DNA from: a virus
Reading direction: 5' to 3' (one strand)
DNA: 21,072 nucleotides
IMG/VR virus record: IMGVR_UViG_3300001450_000416
Location: 1 to 21,072 of that record
The notes under the pieces are model-generated. The model did no database searches and had not been told where the DNA came from. It was given only the letters and a program-made list of their open reading frames with translations. The position numbers were made by a program, and so were the translations under genes. The first letter of the stretch is position 1, and each line of letters starts with the position of its first letter. Positions 7,678-16,200 of this stretch are shown here, piece after piece.

Positions 7678-8166
7678 ATGGCAGATTTATTAAGTCCGAA
7701 CGAAGTGATGTATACCGCATATGAACCAAAAGTAGCTAACAGGTTTATAATGTATATAGAAGGAATTCCTGCTTATATCATTAAGGCATCATCAAGACCT
7801 TCAATTGATCAAGGTGAATTGATTTTAGATCATATTAACGTTGAAAGAAAGTTAAAAGGAAAATCTAGATGGCAAGATATTACAGTAACATTATATGATC
7901 CAGTTGTTCCATCAGGAGCGCAAGCAGTTATGGAATGGGTTAGATTACATCACGAATCAGTAACAGGTAGAGATGGATATAGTGATTTCTATAAGAAAGA
8001 TATTGTAATGAATACATTAGGACCTGTAGGTGATAAGGTTGAAGAATGGACAATTAAAGGAGCATTTATTTCTTCTGCAACATTCGGTGATATGGATTGG
8101 GCAACAGAAGATGCTATTAATATTGAATTAACTCTAAAATATGATTATGCAATCCTTCAATTCTAG
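7678..8166 (+). CDS. gp19: Tail tube protein (gp19-like)
   Basis: A 162-residue major tube subunit, almost the length of T4 gp19 (163). The N-terminus (MADLLSPNEVMYTAYEPKVA) leads into RFIMYIEGIPAYIIKASSRP, the typical tube strand pattern. WQDITVTLYDPVVPSGAQAV and VMEWVRLHHESVTGRDGY are signature segments of this family. EEWTIKGAFISSATFGDMDW and the final INIELTLKYDYAILQF complete the beta barrel. It would stack as hexameric rings inside the sheath. It is monocistronic: its own candidate promoter lies upstream and an intrinsic terminator 27 bases downstream. Confidence 0.95.
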   Translation: MADLLSPNEVMYTAYEPKVANRFIMYIEGIPAYIIKASSRPSIDQGELILDHINVERKLKGKSRWQDITVTLYDPVVPSGAQAVMEWVRLHHESVTGRDGYSDFYKKDIVMNTLGPVGDKVEEWTIKGAFISSATFGDMDWATEDAINIELTLKYDYAILQF

Positions 8167-8192
8167 AAAATAAGATCATAAAGCTTAAGAAG

Positions 8193-8219
8193 TCCTACCT
8201 ATACGGTGGGATTTTTTTT
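8193..8219 (+). terminator. Intrinsic (Rho-independent) terminator after the tube gene
   Basis: Stem TCCTACC (8193-8199), five-base loop TATAC, stem GGTGGGA (8205-8211), then eight T (8212-8219). The seven pairs include one G-T. It separates the highly expressed sheath and tube genes from the chaperone and tape measure unit, which restarts at the TATTTATA element 10 bases later. Confidence 0.88.
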
Positions 8220-8226
8220 GCTCTTG

Positions 8227-8237
8227 CATATTTATAT
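8227..8237 (+). promoter_or_regulatory. Candidate late promoter, TATTTATA element before the chaperone gene
   Basis: CATATTTATAT (core 8229-8236), preceded by CTTG, lies directly after the terminator T-tract and 36 bases before the ATG at 8273. A terminator-promoter pair in a 106-base gap strongly suggests a new transcript starts here. Confidence 0.65.
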
Positions 8238-8272
8238 TAAATGTTATTAATATTATAAAGGAAGATTAAGTT

Positions 8273-9169
8273 ATGGCTAAAAATGTAAGCGAAGAATACC
8301 CAGGTAAAAAACCAACCACTCAAGAAATAGCAGAAGTATCACATATTTCTACTGAAGAATTAAAAGCAAGAGCAATTGATGCTTATGTAGGCGAAACTGC
8401 TAAAAAGCATGATTTCCCAACAGAAATAATAGATTTACCATCAAGAGGCTTATTATATGCTGAAGATAGTACTTTAAGAACTGGTAAAGTAGAATTAAAG
8501 TATATGACCGCTAAGGAAGAAGATATTTTAACTACGCAATCTTATATTAAACAAGGAGTTGTTTTAGATAAATTATTTCAATCATTAATTATAAGTAATG
8601 GTGAAGGTAAGAAAGTTAAATACAATGAACTATTATTAGGTGATAAAAATGCAATTATGATTGCTGTAAGGATATTAGGATATGGAAAAGATTATCCTAT
8701 TGAAATTATGAATCCATCTGGTGAGAAACAAAAAGAAACAGTTGATTTAACTCAATTACCAGAGAAAGAAATTGATGTTGATATATTCAAAAATGGATTA
8801 AATAGATTTCCATTCAAATTACCAGCAGCAAAAAGAACGATAGAATTCAAATTTTTAGTACATGGTGATGAACCTAGTATTGAAGCTGAGATTAAAGCAG
8901 CTAAGAAATTCTCTAGAGGAGTAGATTCGACATTATCAACTAGATTAACATATTCAATTGTATCAGTTGATGGAAATGAAGATAGAATGGCAATTCGTAA
9001 GTTTGTTCAAAATGAACTATTAGCATTAGATTCTAGAGCTCTAAGAAAATATATGAGATCTTTACAGCCAGATATAGATACTACCTTAGTATTAGAAGAC
9101 CCAACCACGGGCGAAGATTTTGAAATAGATCTTCCAATCGGTACAGACTTTTTTTGGCCTGGGGCCTAA
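8273..9169 (+). CDS. Tail assembly chaperone, gp26-like (short, unshifted form)
   Basis: A 298-residue protein of the T4 gp26 / 'T4 base plate protein' type, a non-virion or hub assembly factor. The recognisable core is DLPSRGLLYAEDSTLRTGKV, then LKYMTAKEEDILTTQSYIK and GVVLDKLFQSLII, at residues 54-108. A second region, around 225-285, runs through RALRKYMRSLQPDIDTTLV and ends IGTDFFWPGA at the stop. It lies between the tube and tape measure genes, where lambda G/GT and equivalent chaperones lie in many tailed phages. The stop at 9167-9169 sits in the loop of a hairpin, and a further 65 codons continue in the +1 frame, so a longer form is likely (see the extension). The strong GGAAG site and start at 8273 are unambiguous. 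Confidence 0.75.
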   Translation: MAKNVSEEYPGKKPTTQEIAEVSHISTEELKARAIDAYVGETAKKHDFPTEIIDLPSRGLLYAEDSTLRTGKVELKYMTAKEEDILTTQSYIKQGVVLDKLFQSLIISNGEGKKVKYNELLLGDKNAIMIAVRILGYGKDYPIEIMNPSGEKQKETVDLTQLPEKEIDVDIFKNGLNRFPFKLPAAKRTIEFKFLVHGDEPSIEAEIKAAKKFSRGVDSTLSTRLTYSIVSVDGNEDRMAIRKFVQNELLALDSRALRKYMRSLQPDIDTTLVLEDPTTGEDFEIDLPIGTDFFWPGA

Positions 9170-9362
9170 CTATAGGCCCATTCTGCATAGCCAAATATTT
9201 GATTTGGTATATTGGGGGAAAGGTGGGTTCAATTGGTCTGATGTTTATAACATGCCAGTTTGGCTACGTCTCTTCTATATTGATAAAATTTCAAGAATTC
9301 ATAAGAAAGAAAAAGAAGATAATGATAAGGCTATGAAGAATAACAAAGCCAGAAGACGCTAG
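9129..9362 (+). CDS. +1-frame C-terminal extension of the tail assembly chaperone
   Basis: This reading frame is open from 9129 (after a TAG at 9126-9128) to a TAG at 9360-9362 and is +1 relative to the chaperone. After the overlap it encodes PNYRPILHSQIFDLVYW, then GKGGFNWSDVYNMPVWLRLF and a lysine/arginine-rich helical tail ending KARRR. The segment reads like real protein, and I recall GGFxWxxVYxMPxxLRxFY at the end of gp26-type proteins from other T4-type phages. There is no ATG before the one at 9252, deep inside the motif, and no ribosome binding site, so it is probably made only as a fusion. A +1 slip of GGG at 9161-9163 onto GGG at 9162-9164 would give a 362-residue product (297 + 65). 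A homopolymer sequencing error at T7 or G4 is the main alternative. Confidence 0.7.
   Translation: MFQSVQTFFGLGPNYRPILHSQIFDLVYWGKGGFNWSDVYNMPVWLRLFYIDKISRIHKKEKEDNDKAMKNNKARRR
9149..9179 (+). promoter_or_regulatory. Candidate recoding site with hairpin around the chaperone stop codon
   Basis: Seven T (9149-9155), GGCCT, four G (9161-9164) and the stop TAA (9167-9169) lie within the 41-base window where the shift must occur (9129-9169). GGGCCT (9162-9167) and AGGCCC (9174-9179) form a perfect six-pair stem around the loop AACTAT, overlapping the stop codon. GGG-G allows the P-site glycine tRNA to re-pair perfectly after moving +1. The T7 run is a second possible slip site. Confidence 0.5.
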
Positions 9363-9390
9363 AAAACTCCACGCATAAATTGCATAGTTC

Positions 9391-9402
9391 CATATTTATA
9401 TT
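9391..9402 (+). promoter_or_regulatory. Candidate late promoter, TATTTATA element before the 99-aa gene
   Basis: CATATTTATATT (core 9393-9400), preceded by GTTC, lies 24 bases before the ATG at 9425. It may drive the long unit through the tape measure and baseplate genes, since no further copy occurs between genes until 20735. Confidence 0.6.
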
Positions 9403-9424
9403 AAATTAAATAACGGACAAGACT

Positions 9425-9724
9425 ATGGCAAAATCAGAAAAACATCAACAAGATCAAAACAATCAACTTAACGAAGGATTGTTTTCTCCTTTATTCAAAA
9501 AGCTAATACAAAAGCGATTGAAAAAACAACTTAAAAAGTTAGAAAGAAATCCTGCAATGCGAGGCGCACTCAAACGTCTAGATAAAGCTACGACTGATTT
9601 TGAACGTGAACTAGAAATAAATGGAGAACTGTTAGGAGATATGGATGAAAAGGATATGGATAGAGAGGAGAAAAATCTAGCTGCATTCTATAGAGGTTTA
9701 GGTCTAAAGTGGAGAGGCAAATAG
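9425..9724 (+). CDS. Small basic helical protein upstream of the tape measure
   Basis: A 99-residue protein of unknown function. After a polar N-terminus (residues 1-17), NEGLFSPLFKKLIQKRLKKQ begins a long basic amphipathic helix. An acidic helix follows (about 55-85), and the end is AAFYRGLGLKWRGK. I recall comparable small proteins next to tape measure genes in marine T4-type phages, without a known role. The position between the chaperone and tape measure genes suggests an assembly partner of one of them. T4 has gp51 as a second hub assembly factor, but I see no convincing similarity. A weak CGGAC site precedes the start. Confidence 0.6.
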   Translation: MAKSEKHQQDQNNQLNEGLFSPLFKKLIQKRLKKQLKKLERNPAMRGALKRLDKATTDFERELEINGELLGDMDEKDMDREEKNLAAFYRGLGLKWRGK

Positions 9725-9745
9725 TATATAATTGGGAATCTATAA

Positions 9746-12700
9746 ATGGCTGATAAACAACAAGCAGAAGCATTAAAACTTAGAGAGCGAGAACTCGAAG
9801 TAGTAAAAGAGCTCAAACGAGTCGAACTAGCCGGCAATATCGGTACAGCTAAACACAACCAATTATTAAAAACAAAAGGTGAGTTAGCTGATAAAATTAA
9901 TAAGTTATATGATATAGCCGATAAAAGTATCCAAAAGATTGGTGATGGAATTGGATCACTTGTCAAAGATTCAGGAGAAACGGCTAAATTATTTACTGAT
10001 CTAGTAAAATCTTCAAAAACATTTGGAAAGAATAATCAATTTGCTGCAGCTCAAGCAAAAGCAAATCAACAGTTCGGTAACGGAATTTCTAATAATTTAG
10101 CACGTGGAGTAGATGCACAAAGTGAAATAAATAAACTTACAAATAAGGACCGAATAACAACTGGTAAGGCTGGAAAACTCCGTGATTCACTTGTAAAATC
10201 ATACGGAACTGAGATTGGTTTAGCAAATGCATCATTATTAGTATATAAAAATATAGCTGATGAACAAGCTGAAATTGCAAAAATGGAGGCAACGCGTGGT
10301 TCTCTATTAATGGAGAGCATAAATACTTCATATGCAGAAGAAGCTTTAGCCAAATCCAAATTTGACTTAGCTAAAAATCAACATCAATTAACTGGTAGTG
10401 CATTGAAACGTGCACAAGCAGGTATTAAAGAACAAGAACTGGCAGTTAACTTATTAAAAGAATCTGCAGCCGTTCAACAACTACAAATTAGTCAGCGAGA
10501 TGCAATGACTGAAGCTATTGTAGGACCATTTGAAAAAATGAAAGGGGTTATAGAATCATTACCAGGAGGAGGTATGCTTTCTAAAGCAATGGGATTAAAT
10601 GATTTTGGTAATGAATTAAATGATATTGTTGGAAAGTCTATACAAGTAGGACTTGCAGGTGGAACTCAAGCAGGAGTAGATTCATTCAAAGCCATGACCG
10701 CTCAGTCTAAGGTATTTGGTGTAGTATTAAATAGTGCATTATTACCGCTATTAGGAATTGCAGCAATATTGATAGGTGCAATAATGCTATTCAAATCTAT
10801 GGAAAAAACTACTTTAGATATATCTAAAAATCTAGGACTTTCAGCAAATGAATCAGAACGAATGGCACAATCAGCAAGAGATCTTCAATCATCAAGTGCT
10901 AATAATTTATCAACCACAGAAGAAATAGTTGCTGCCCAAGGTGAGTTAGTTAATGCGTTTGGAAATACATCACAATTTTCAAAAGAAACTGCACTTAATA
11001 TGGCTAATTTATCAACGGCATTTGGTATTGCAGTTGGAGATGCAGCTGCAGTTCAAGCTATATTCCAATCAATGGGAGAATCATCAGAAGATGCATTCCA
11101 AACACAAGCTTTAGCAGCTAACCTATCAGAAGCCGCTGGAGTTGCTCCTGGAAAGGTAATGAAAGATATTGCACAAAATGGAAAGAAGGCAGCAAAATAT
11201 TTAGGTGGTGCAACTAAAGAATTAGCTAGATCAGCAGTAGAGGCAGCTCGATTAGGAATGTCATTAGGAGATATGGTAAGTATTGCAGATGGATTATTAG
11301 ATATTGAATCATCAGTAACAGCTGAATTTGAAGCTTCTGTAATGTTAGGTAAACAGATAAATATGGATAAGGCTAGGCAACTAGCTCTAGAAGGAGATAT
11401 AGCAGGAGCAACAAAAGCAGTATTAGAACAGACCGGTTCATTGCAAGAGTTGAATGATATGACTTATATGCAGCGAAAGAAGATAGCAGAAGCAGCTGGT
11501 ATGGAAGTAGGTGCATTAATGGATGCAGCTCAGAAACAAGAACACTTGAATAATATGACCGGGGAACAAAAAAAGCGGTATGAAGAAGCATCAAAGGCAT
11601 TAGAAGGAGCTACATTATCACCAGAAGATATAGTTGCACAACAAGAGGCCGCATTAGCTACAAAAGAAATGGGAGCTCAATTTGATAAGATAAAAAATAC
11701 GTTAATGAAAGCATTTTATCCAATTGTAAAAGCAATTACAAATATATTTACAAATGTATTGTCACCAGTTATAGATGTTATAGGATCTGCATTTTCAGGT
11801 ATGATGGTTGTATTATGGCCAATACAAAAAGCATTTGAAGGTATAGGTGCAGTAGTTAAATTTATGGCTCCTGCATTAAAACTAGTATTAGGTTTTCTTG
11901 GAGCAATATATGCAATTAAAGCGTTAATATGGGCAGGAGATAAAATAAATTTAGGAATTCAAGCAACTAAAGCGGCATTTGCATCTAAAGAAGCTGCAAG
12001 TGCAACAGGTATTAATCTATTAAAGAAAATGGGACTGATTAGTGATCAAATGGCCGGCAAGGCTTTATTATCAAATTCCATAACAGCAAAAGGTACAGCT
12101 TTAACTGAAGGCCAAGCAGCAATGGTGAAACGAAACTCTTTATTGACTCAACTAAAAACATCTGCAATCGCAGCAAAAGATTGGGTTGTAGCAAAAGGAC
12201 AACTACTAACTCAGTACTTATTTGGCACTGAAAAGGCAAAGGCGTTAGGATCAACAATAAAAGAATCTGCAATTAAGATGAAAGATTGGATAATGGATAA
12301 AGCTACATTGGCACTTGCATATACAAGGAATCTTTTGAAGTCAGGCGAATTAGGAACGACTATTGCAATTGGTGTACAAAAAGGTTTAGCATTTGCAAAA
12401 GATGTTGCATCTAATGCATTATTAGCAGGTAAATGGGTTATGGAGCAAGGCGTGTTAGCAATTCAATTTGCAATTAATGCTGCAAAGGCTGTAGGAAATG
12501 TAATTGCAATGGGTGGAGTTGCACCATTAATGGCCGCGGCAGGAGCTGCTATTGCAGCTGCAATACCTGCAATATTTACTGGACTTGGTATGGTGCCATT
12601 TGGATTAGGTATTCCGTTAGCATTTGCAGCGGTTGCAGGCCTAATAGGATTAATGTCATCAATGACATCTGGAGATGATGTTATGTCAAAACCATCCGGA

Positions 12701-13291
12701 GGATCAGGATATGGATCTAGAACATTATTTGGACCAGAAGGATCTATAGCATTTAATAATAAAGATACAATTGTAGCAGGAACTAATTTATTTGCAAATG
12801 ATATGGTACAAGCACCTAAAGGCTCAATAAAAATGAATGATGGAATGATTGGTGATATGCCAGATCCACCAGAATCTAAAACAATTGATTTAGGAGCTGA
12901 TGCAATTAAGAAAATAGGAATTGCAGTTGGGTTAGGAACATTAGCATCAGGAATGATGTTAAAGGCAATACCACAAATGACATTTGAATTGAATCCATTA
13001 GCTTGGTCTATGTTTGGTGGTTTAGGAGGACTATTTGGAGGAGGATCAAGCGCACCAGGATTAAGTAAAGAAGGTGAAGGAGAAGGGGATGGTGCAACAT
13101 TAGATACTATAGCAGAAAAGTTAGATGCATTAATAGCAGCTGCCAGCGGAACTGGTAAAGGTAAAGGTGCAAAAAGTAATGAACCAGTACAAATTGTAAT
13201 TGGTAATAGAGTAATTGAGGAAATTGGTAGTCAAATTGGCGTTAATAAATCATATAATATTGGCCATGGTAGTGGCGGAGAGGAAGGATAA
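9746..13291 (+). CDS. Tail tape measure protein (gp29-like in role)
   Basis: A 1181-residue protein likely to set tail length and occupy the tube lumen. Residues 1-300 are charged and helical with coiled-coil character. Hydrophobic segments lie near residues 321-350 (VLNSALLPLLGIAAILIGAI), 704-731 and 922-973 (Ala/Gly-rich), as in many tape measure proteins. The long central region is Ala-rich and helical. The C-terminus carries a Gly/Ser/Lys linker and then VQIVIGNRVIEEIGSQIGVN, a compact end domain I recall from related phages. T4 gp29 is 590 residues; at about 1.5 angstroms per residue this one would fit a tail of roughly 170-180 nm, an estimate only. The stop overlaps the next start by one base (TAATG), so the two are translationally coupled. 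Confidence 0.85.
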   Translation: MADKQQAEALKLRERELEVVKELKRVELAGNIGTAKHNQLLKTKGELADKINKLYDIADKSIQKIGDGIGSLVKDSGETAKLFTDLVKSSKTFGKNNQFAAAQAKANQQFGNGISNNLARGVDAQSEINKLTNKDRITTGKAGKLRDSLVKSYGTEIGLANASLLVYKNIADEQAEIAKMEATRGSLLMESINTSYAEEALAKSKFDLAKNQHQLTGSALKRAQAGIKEQELAVNLLKESAAVQQLQISQRDAMTEAIVGPFEKMKGVIESLPGGGMLSKAMGLNDFGNELNDIVGKSIQVGLAGGTQAGVDSFKAMTAQSKVFGVVLNSALLPLLGIAAILIGAIMLFKSMEKTTLDISKNLGLSANESERMAQSARDLQSSSANNLSTTEEIVAAQGELVNAFGNTSQFSKETALNMANLSTAFGIAVGDAAAVQAIFQSMGESSEDAFQTQALAANLSEAAGVAPGKVMKDIAQNGKKAAKYLGGATKELARSAVEAARLGMSLGDMVSIADGLLDIESSVTAEFEASVMLGKQINMDKARQLALEGDIAGATKAVLEQTGSLQELNDMTYMQRKKIAEAAGMEVGALMDAAQKQEHLNNMTGEQKKRYEEASKALEGATLSPEDIVAQQEAALATKEMGAQFDKIKNTLMKAFYPIVKAITNIFTNVLSPVIDVIGSAFSGMMVVLWPIQKAFEGIGAVVKFMAPALKLVLGFLGAIYAIKALIWAGDKINLGIQATKAAFASKEAASATGINLLKKMGLISDQMAGKALLSNSITAKGTALTEGQAAMVKRNSLLTQLKTSAIAAKDWVVAKGQLLTQYLFGTEKAKALGSTIKESAIKMKDWIMDKATLALAYTRNLLKSGELGTTIAIGVQKGLAFAKDVASNALLAGKWVMEQGVLAIQFAINAAKAVGNVIAMGGVAPLMAAAGAAIAAAIPAIFTGLGMVPFGLGIPLAFAAVAGLIGLMSSMTSGDDVMSKPSGGSGYGSRTLFGPEGSIAFNNKDTIVAGTNLFANDMVQAPKGSIKMNDGMIGDMPDPPESKTIDLGADAIKKIGIAVGLGTLASGMMLKAIPQMTFELNPLAWSMFGGLGGLFGGGSSAPGLSKEGEGEGDGATLDTIAEKLDALIAAASGTGKGKGAKSNEPVQIVIGNRVIEEIGSQIGVNKSYNIGHGSGGEEG

Positions 13292-16200
13292 TGTTAAAAG
13301 ACTTGAAATCAAATTTAACATGGCATGGAACTACAGCAAAAGCTCCTGGTAAATATTCACAAACAGAAATTCAGAATAAAACTACATCATATCAAGAAAA
13401 TGATATTAAAGATCAATATAACAAATTTCATATACATGATGCGCCTAATATAAACTTAAATTCATTTGGTAGAGCTACTGACCAACCATTTATAATAAGA
13501 GGTATACAACAAAGAGATGGAGATCCTCAACGATATAAATTAGGAGATGTTGGCACATATGCATCAAGGTTAGCAGAAGATTCTGCAAGATTTGCAAAAC
13601 TATTAATATCACCTAAAGGATTAGTTTGGAACTTAAAGCAATTTGGTTTACATGCATCTAATCCAAATGTAGAAACAAACATTGGTATACGACCAACTAA
13701 AGTATTTGACCCAATATCATTTGCATCAAACATTCCAGGAGCTCCATTAGGAATACATAGTGCAAGGCATGGTACATTTGGTCAACGGGGAAGGTATGAA
13801 GACGTACAAAAACTTATTCTTAAAGAAGATGTAGAAGGAGTTCATAAAAATAGGTTAGAAAAGTTAAGAGTAGAATTAATAGGTAGAGAGGCAGCAGTAT
13901 CTGAAGACCAGGGATCACCAACAGGTTTATGGGGAACGATAGTACAAGGAATTTCAAATTTTGTATCACCATTACAAAGTCTATTAGCAGGATTTGATGG
14001 ATCAGAAATAAAAACATTATCGGGACCAGGTGGACCTAAATCATTATACGGTATTGGATATACAACAATACGAAGAGCATCAACTACTGGTACAGGACTG
14101 AAAGATAACTTAGGTAATGCTTATTGGGGTATACATTATAATATTAAATCAAAATACGAATCAGATACAGTTCCTGGTGCTGCAAGAAATTTAGAAGGAG
14201 GACCAGGAAATTCGATTAAGAAGACGTATAATGATGAAAGACCTCATAGAAATAATCTTCCGATATTTGATGCAGAAACAGGAGGTTATGGATTACTAGA
14301 CGTTACTAATAAATTTAATACAGCCGGATACCTTGCAAATAATAGTTTAGCAGGCGGAAGAGTATATACAGAAGACCAAGAAACAGAATTAAATAGACCA
14401 AAAATAGTTCCTGGCTCAGGAAAGATTGATGACTCAGGAAATATTATAACAGAAGATGCATTAGATCCAAGTCCATCTTATTTAGAAACCAATACTCCAA
14501 AAGGTGGAAGATTTGTAGGAAGTGATCATTCTGCAGAAGATGGCTTAACAAGATCAAAAATAGATACTACATCAGGAAGAATTGATGATTCTGGAAAATC
14601 AATTAAAGAATTAGCTAATCCAGAAACTATAGATAAATATTTTACTTCGAATAGAATAGATGAATCATTAGAAGAACAATTAATACGTCCATTAATTGAT
14701 AATAAAAAGATTAACGAACATATACATTCATTTTTATATGGAACAAAAGAACATTCATTAGATTTAATAAAAGATATCAATACAGGATATAATAAAAACT
14801 TTTTGAATAATACTCCAACTGATGGAGGTGATGATTGGGATACTAGTCCACGAACTAATTTATATGGTAAAATAGATCAAGCCAATGAATCATCACCAGG
14901 TAATACACCACAAATACGTGATTCAGCTTCTAAAGTTTTTGATTTAGGTTCGCCTACAAATATTAAAGGAACGTTAACATTATCTCCAAGTACGACAGGA
15001 ATACTTACATTAGGAGCAATGAATGCCGGTGATAAGATATTTAATTACTTCACACCAGACTTAAGATATATGTCTGCAATGACAAGAGAGCAATTGGATG
15101 ATGGAGGTGGTACTCATGATTATTTAAGCTTAAAACAAGGATATAATTTTGGAGCTGATATATCTCCACCATCTTGGGAAATACATGGAGTAGATTCTCA
15201 AATTGTTCCACCATATAATGGAAAAGATTATTCACCTAAATTTACTCCATCAGCTCCAAAAGTAGGTCCAAGCCCAGATGCAGGCCAAGTTCAGATATCC
15301 GGACAGAAGTCTAATCCAATTACAGAGGTAGATTCACTAATTAAAACAAAATTAGATCCACTTAAGAATGGAAATAGCCCTGATAATTCTGGAACACGTA
15401 TGATAGGAGGAAAACCAAATACATCTGCAGGAACACCGGTTGTATATAGTTATATGAATTATCAAGAATTACGAAACCAAGAATCATCTGTTACTAATCC
15501 TAAACGTATCAATGAATTTAGAAAAGAAGTAATATCAGAAGTATCAGCCGAAATTAAAAGTCGTAGTCGTGATAAATTAGGTTATGGAGGAGCAGGTCAA
15601 CCAGATACATTAAACATGACAGGAGTAGGAGAAGCGCCAGGCCAAGAAGATATAGTACCATTTTATCTTGCACAACTAGGTGGTGGAGATGCTGTATATT
15701 TTAGAGCAGGTATTAATTCAATATCAGATGGATTCAATCCTAGTTGGGTTCAAGAAAAGGAAATAGGAAGAGCTGATCCTAAAATAATTTTAGATGGATG
15801 GGGTAGAAGCTTCTCTTTAGATTTAACATTGGCAGCAGGTTCATCAGGTGAATTAAAACCTATGTGGGATAAATTAAATACAATAGGAGGATGGACAGCA
15901 CCAGATTATTCGAGTGGTAATGGGTATAGTGGAACTTTTATAGAATTAACATTAGGAGATCTATATAGACAAGTACCATGTTATTTATCAACCTTCTCTG
16001 TAGATGTTGATAATGAAACACCATGGGAAATATCAGCAGGTCGAAGATTACCTAAATATGCATCAGTTAGTTTAGAACTTACATATATTGGAACTGAATT
16101 ACCACAAAAAGGAACTAAGTTCTTTTCAGCAGCTGCAGGTGGATCTACCAAATCTGCAGGAGGAAAGGATGATAAATCATGGATGGATTCAGATTATAGC

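Noticed and set aside
9154-9336. 60-codon frame starting at a TTG, in the -1 frame relative to the chaperone
   Set aside because: It has no ribosome binding site, a weak TTG start and a composition unlike the neighbours. The third frame over the same bases encodes a much more protein-like sequence (GGFNWSDVYNMPVW), so this frame is a shadow.
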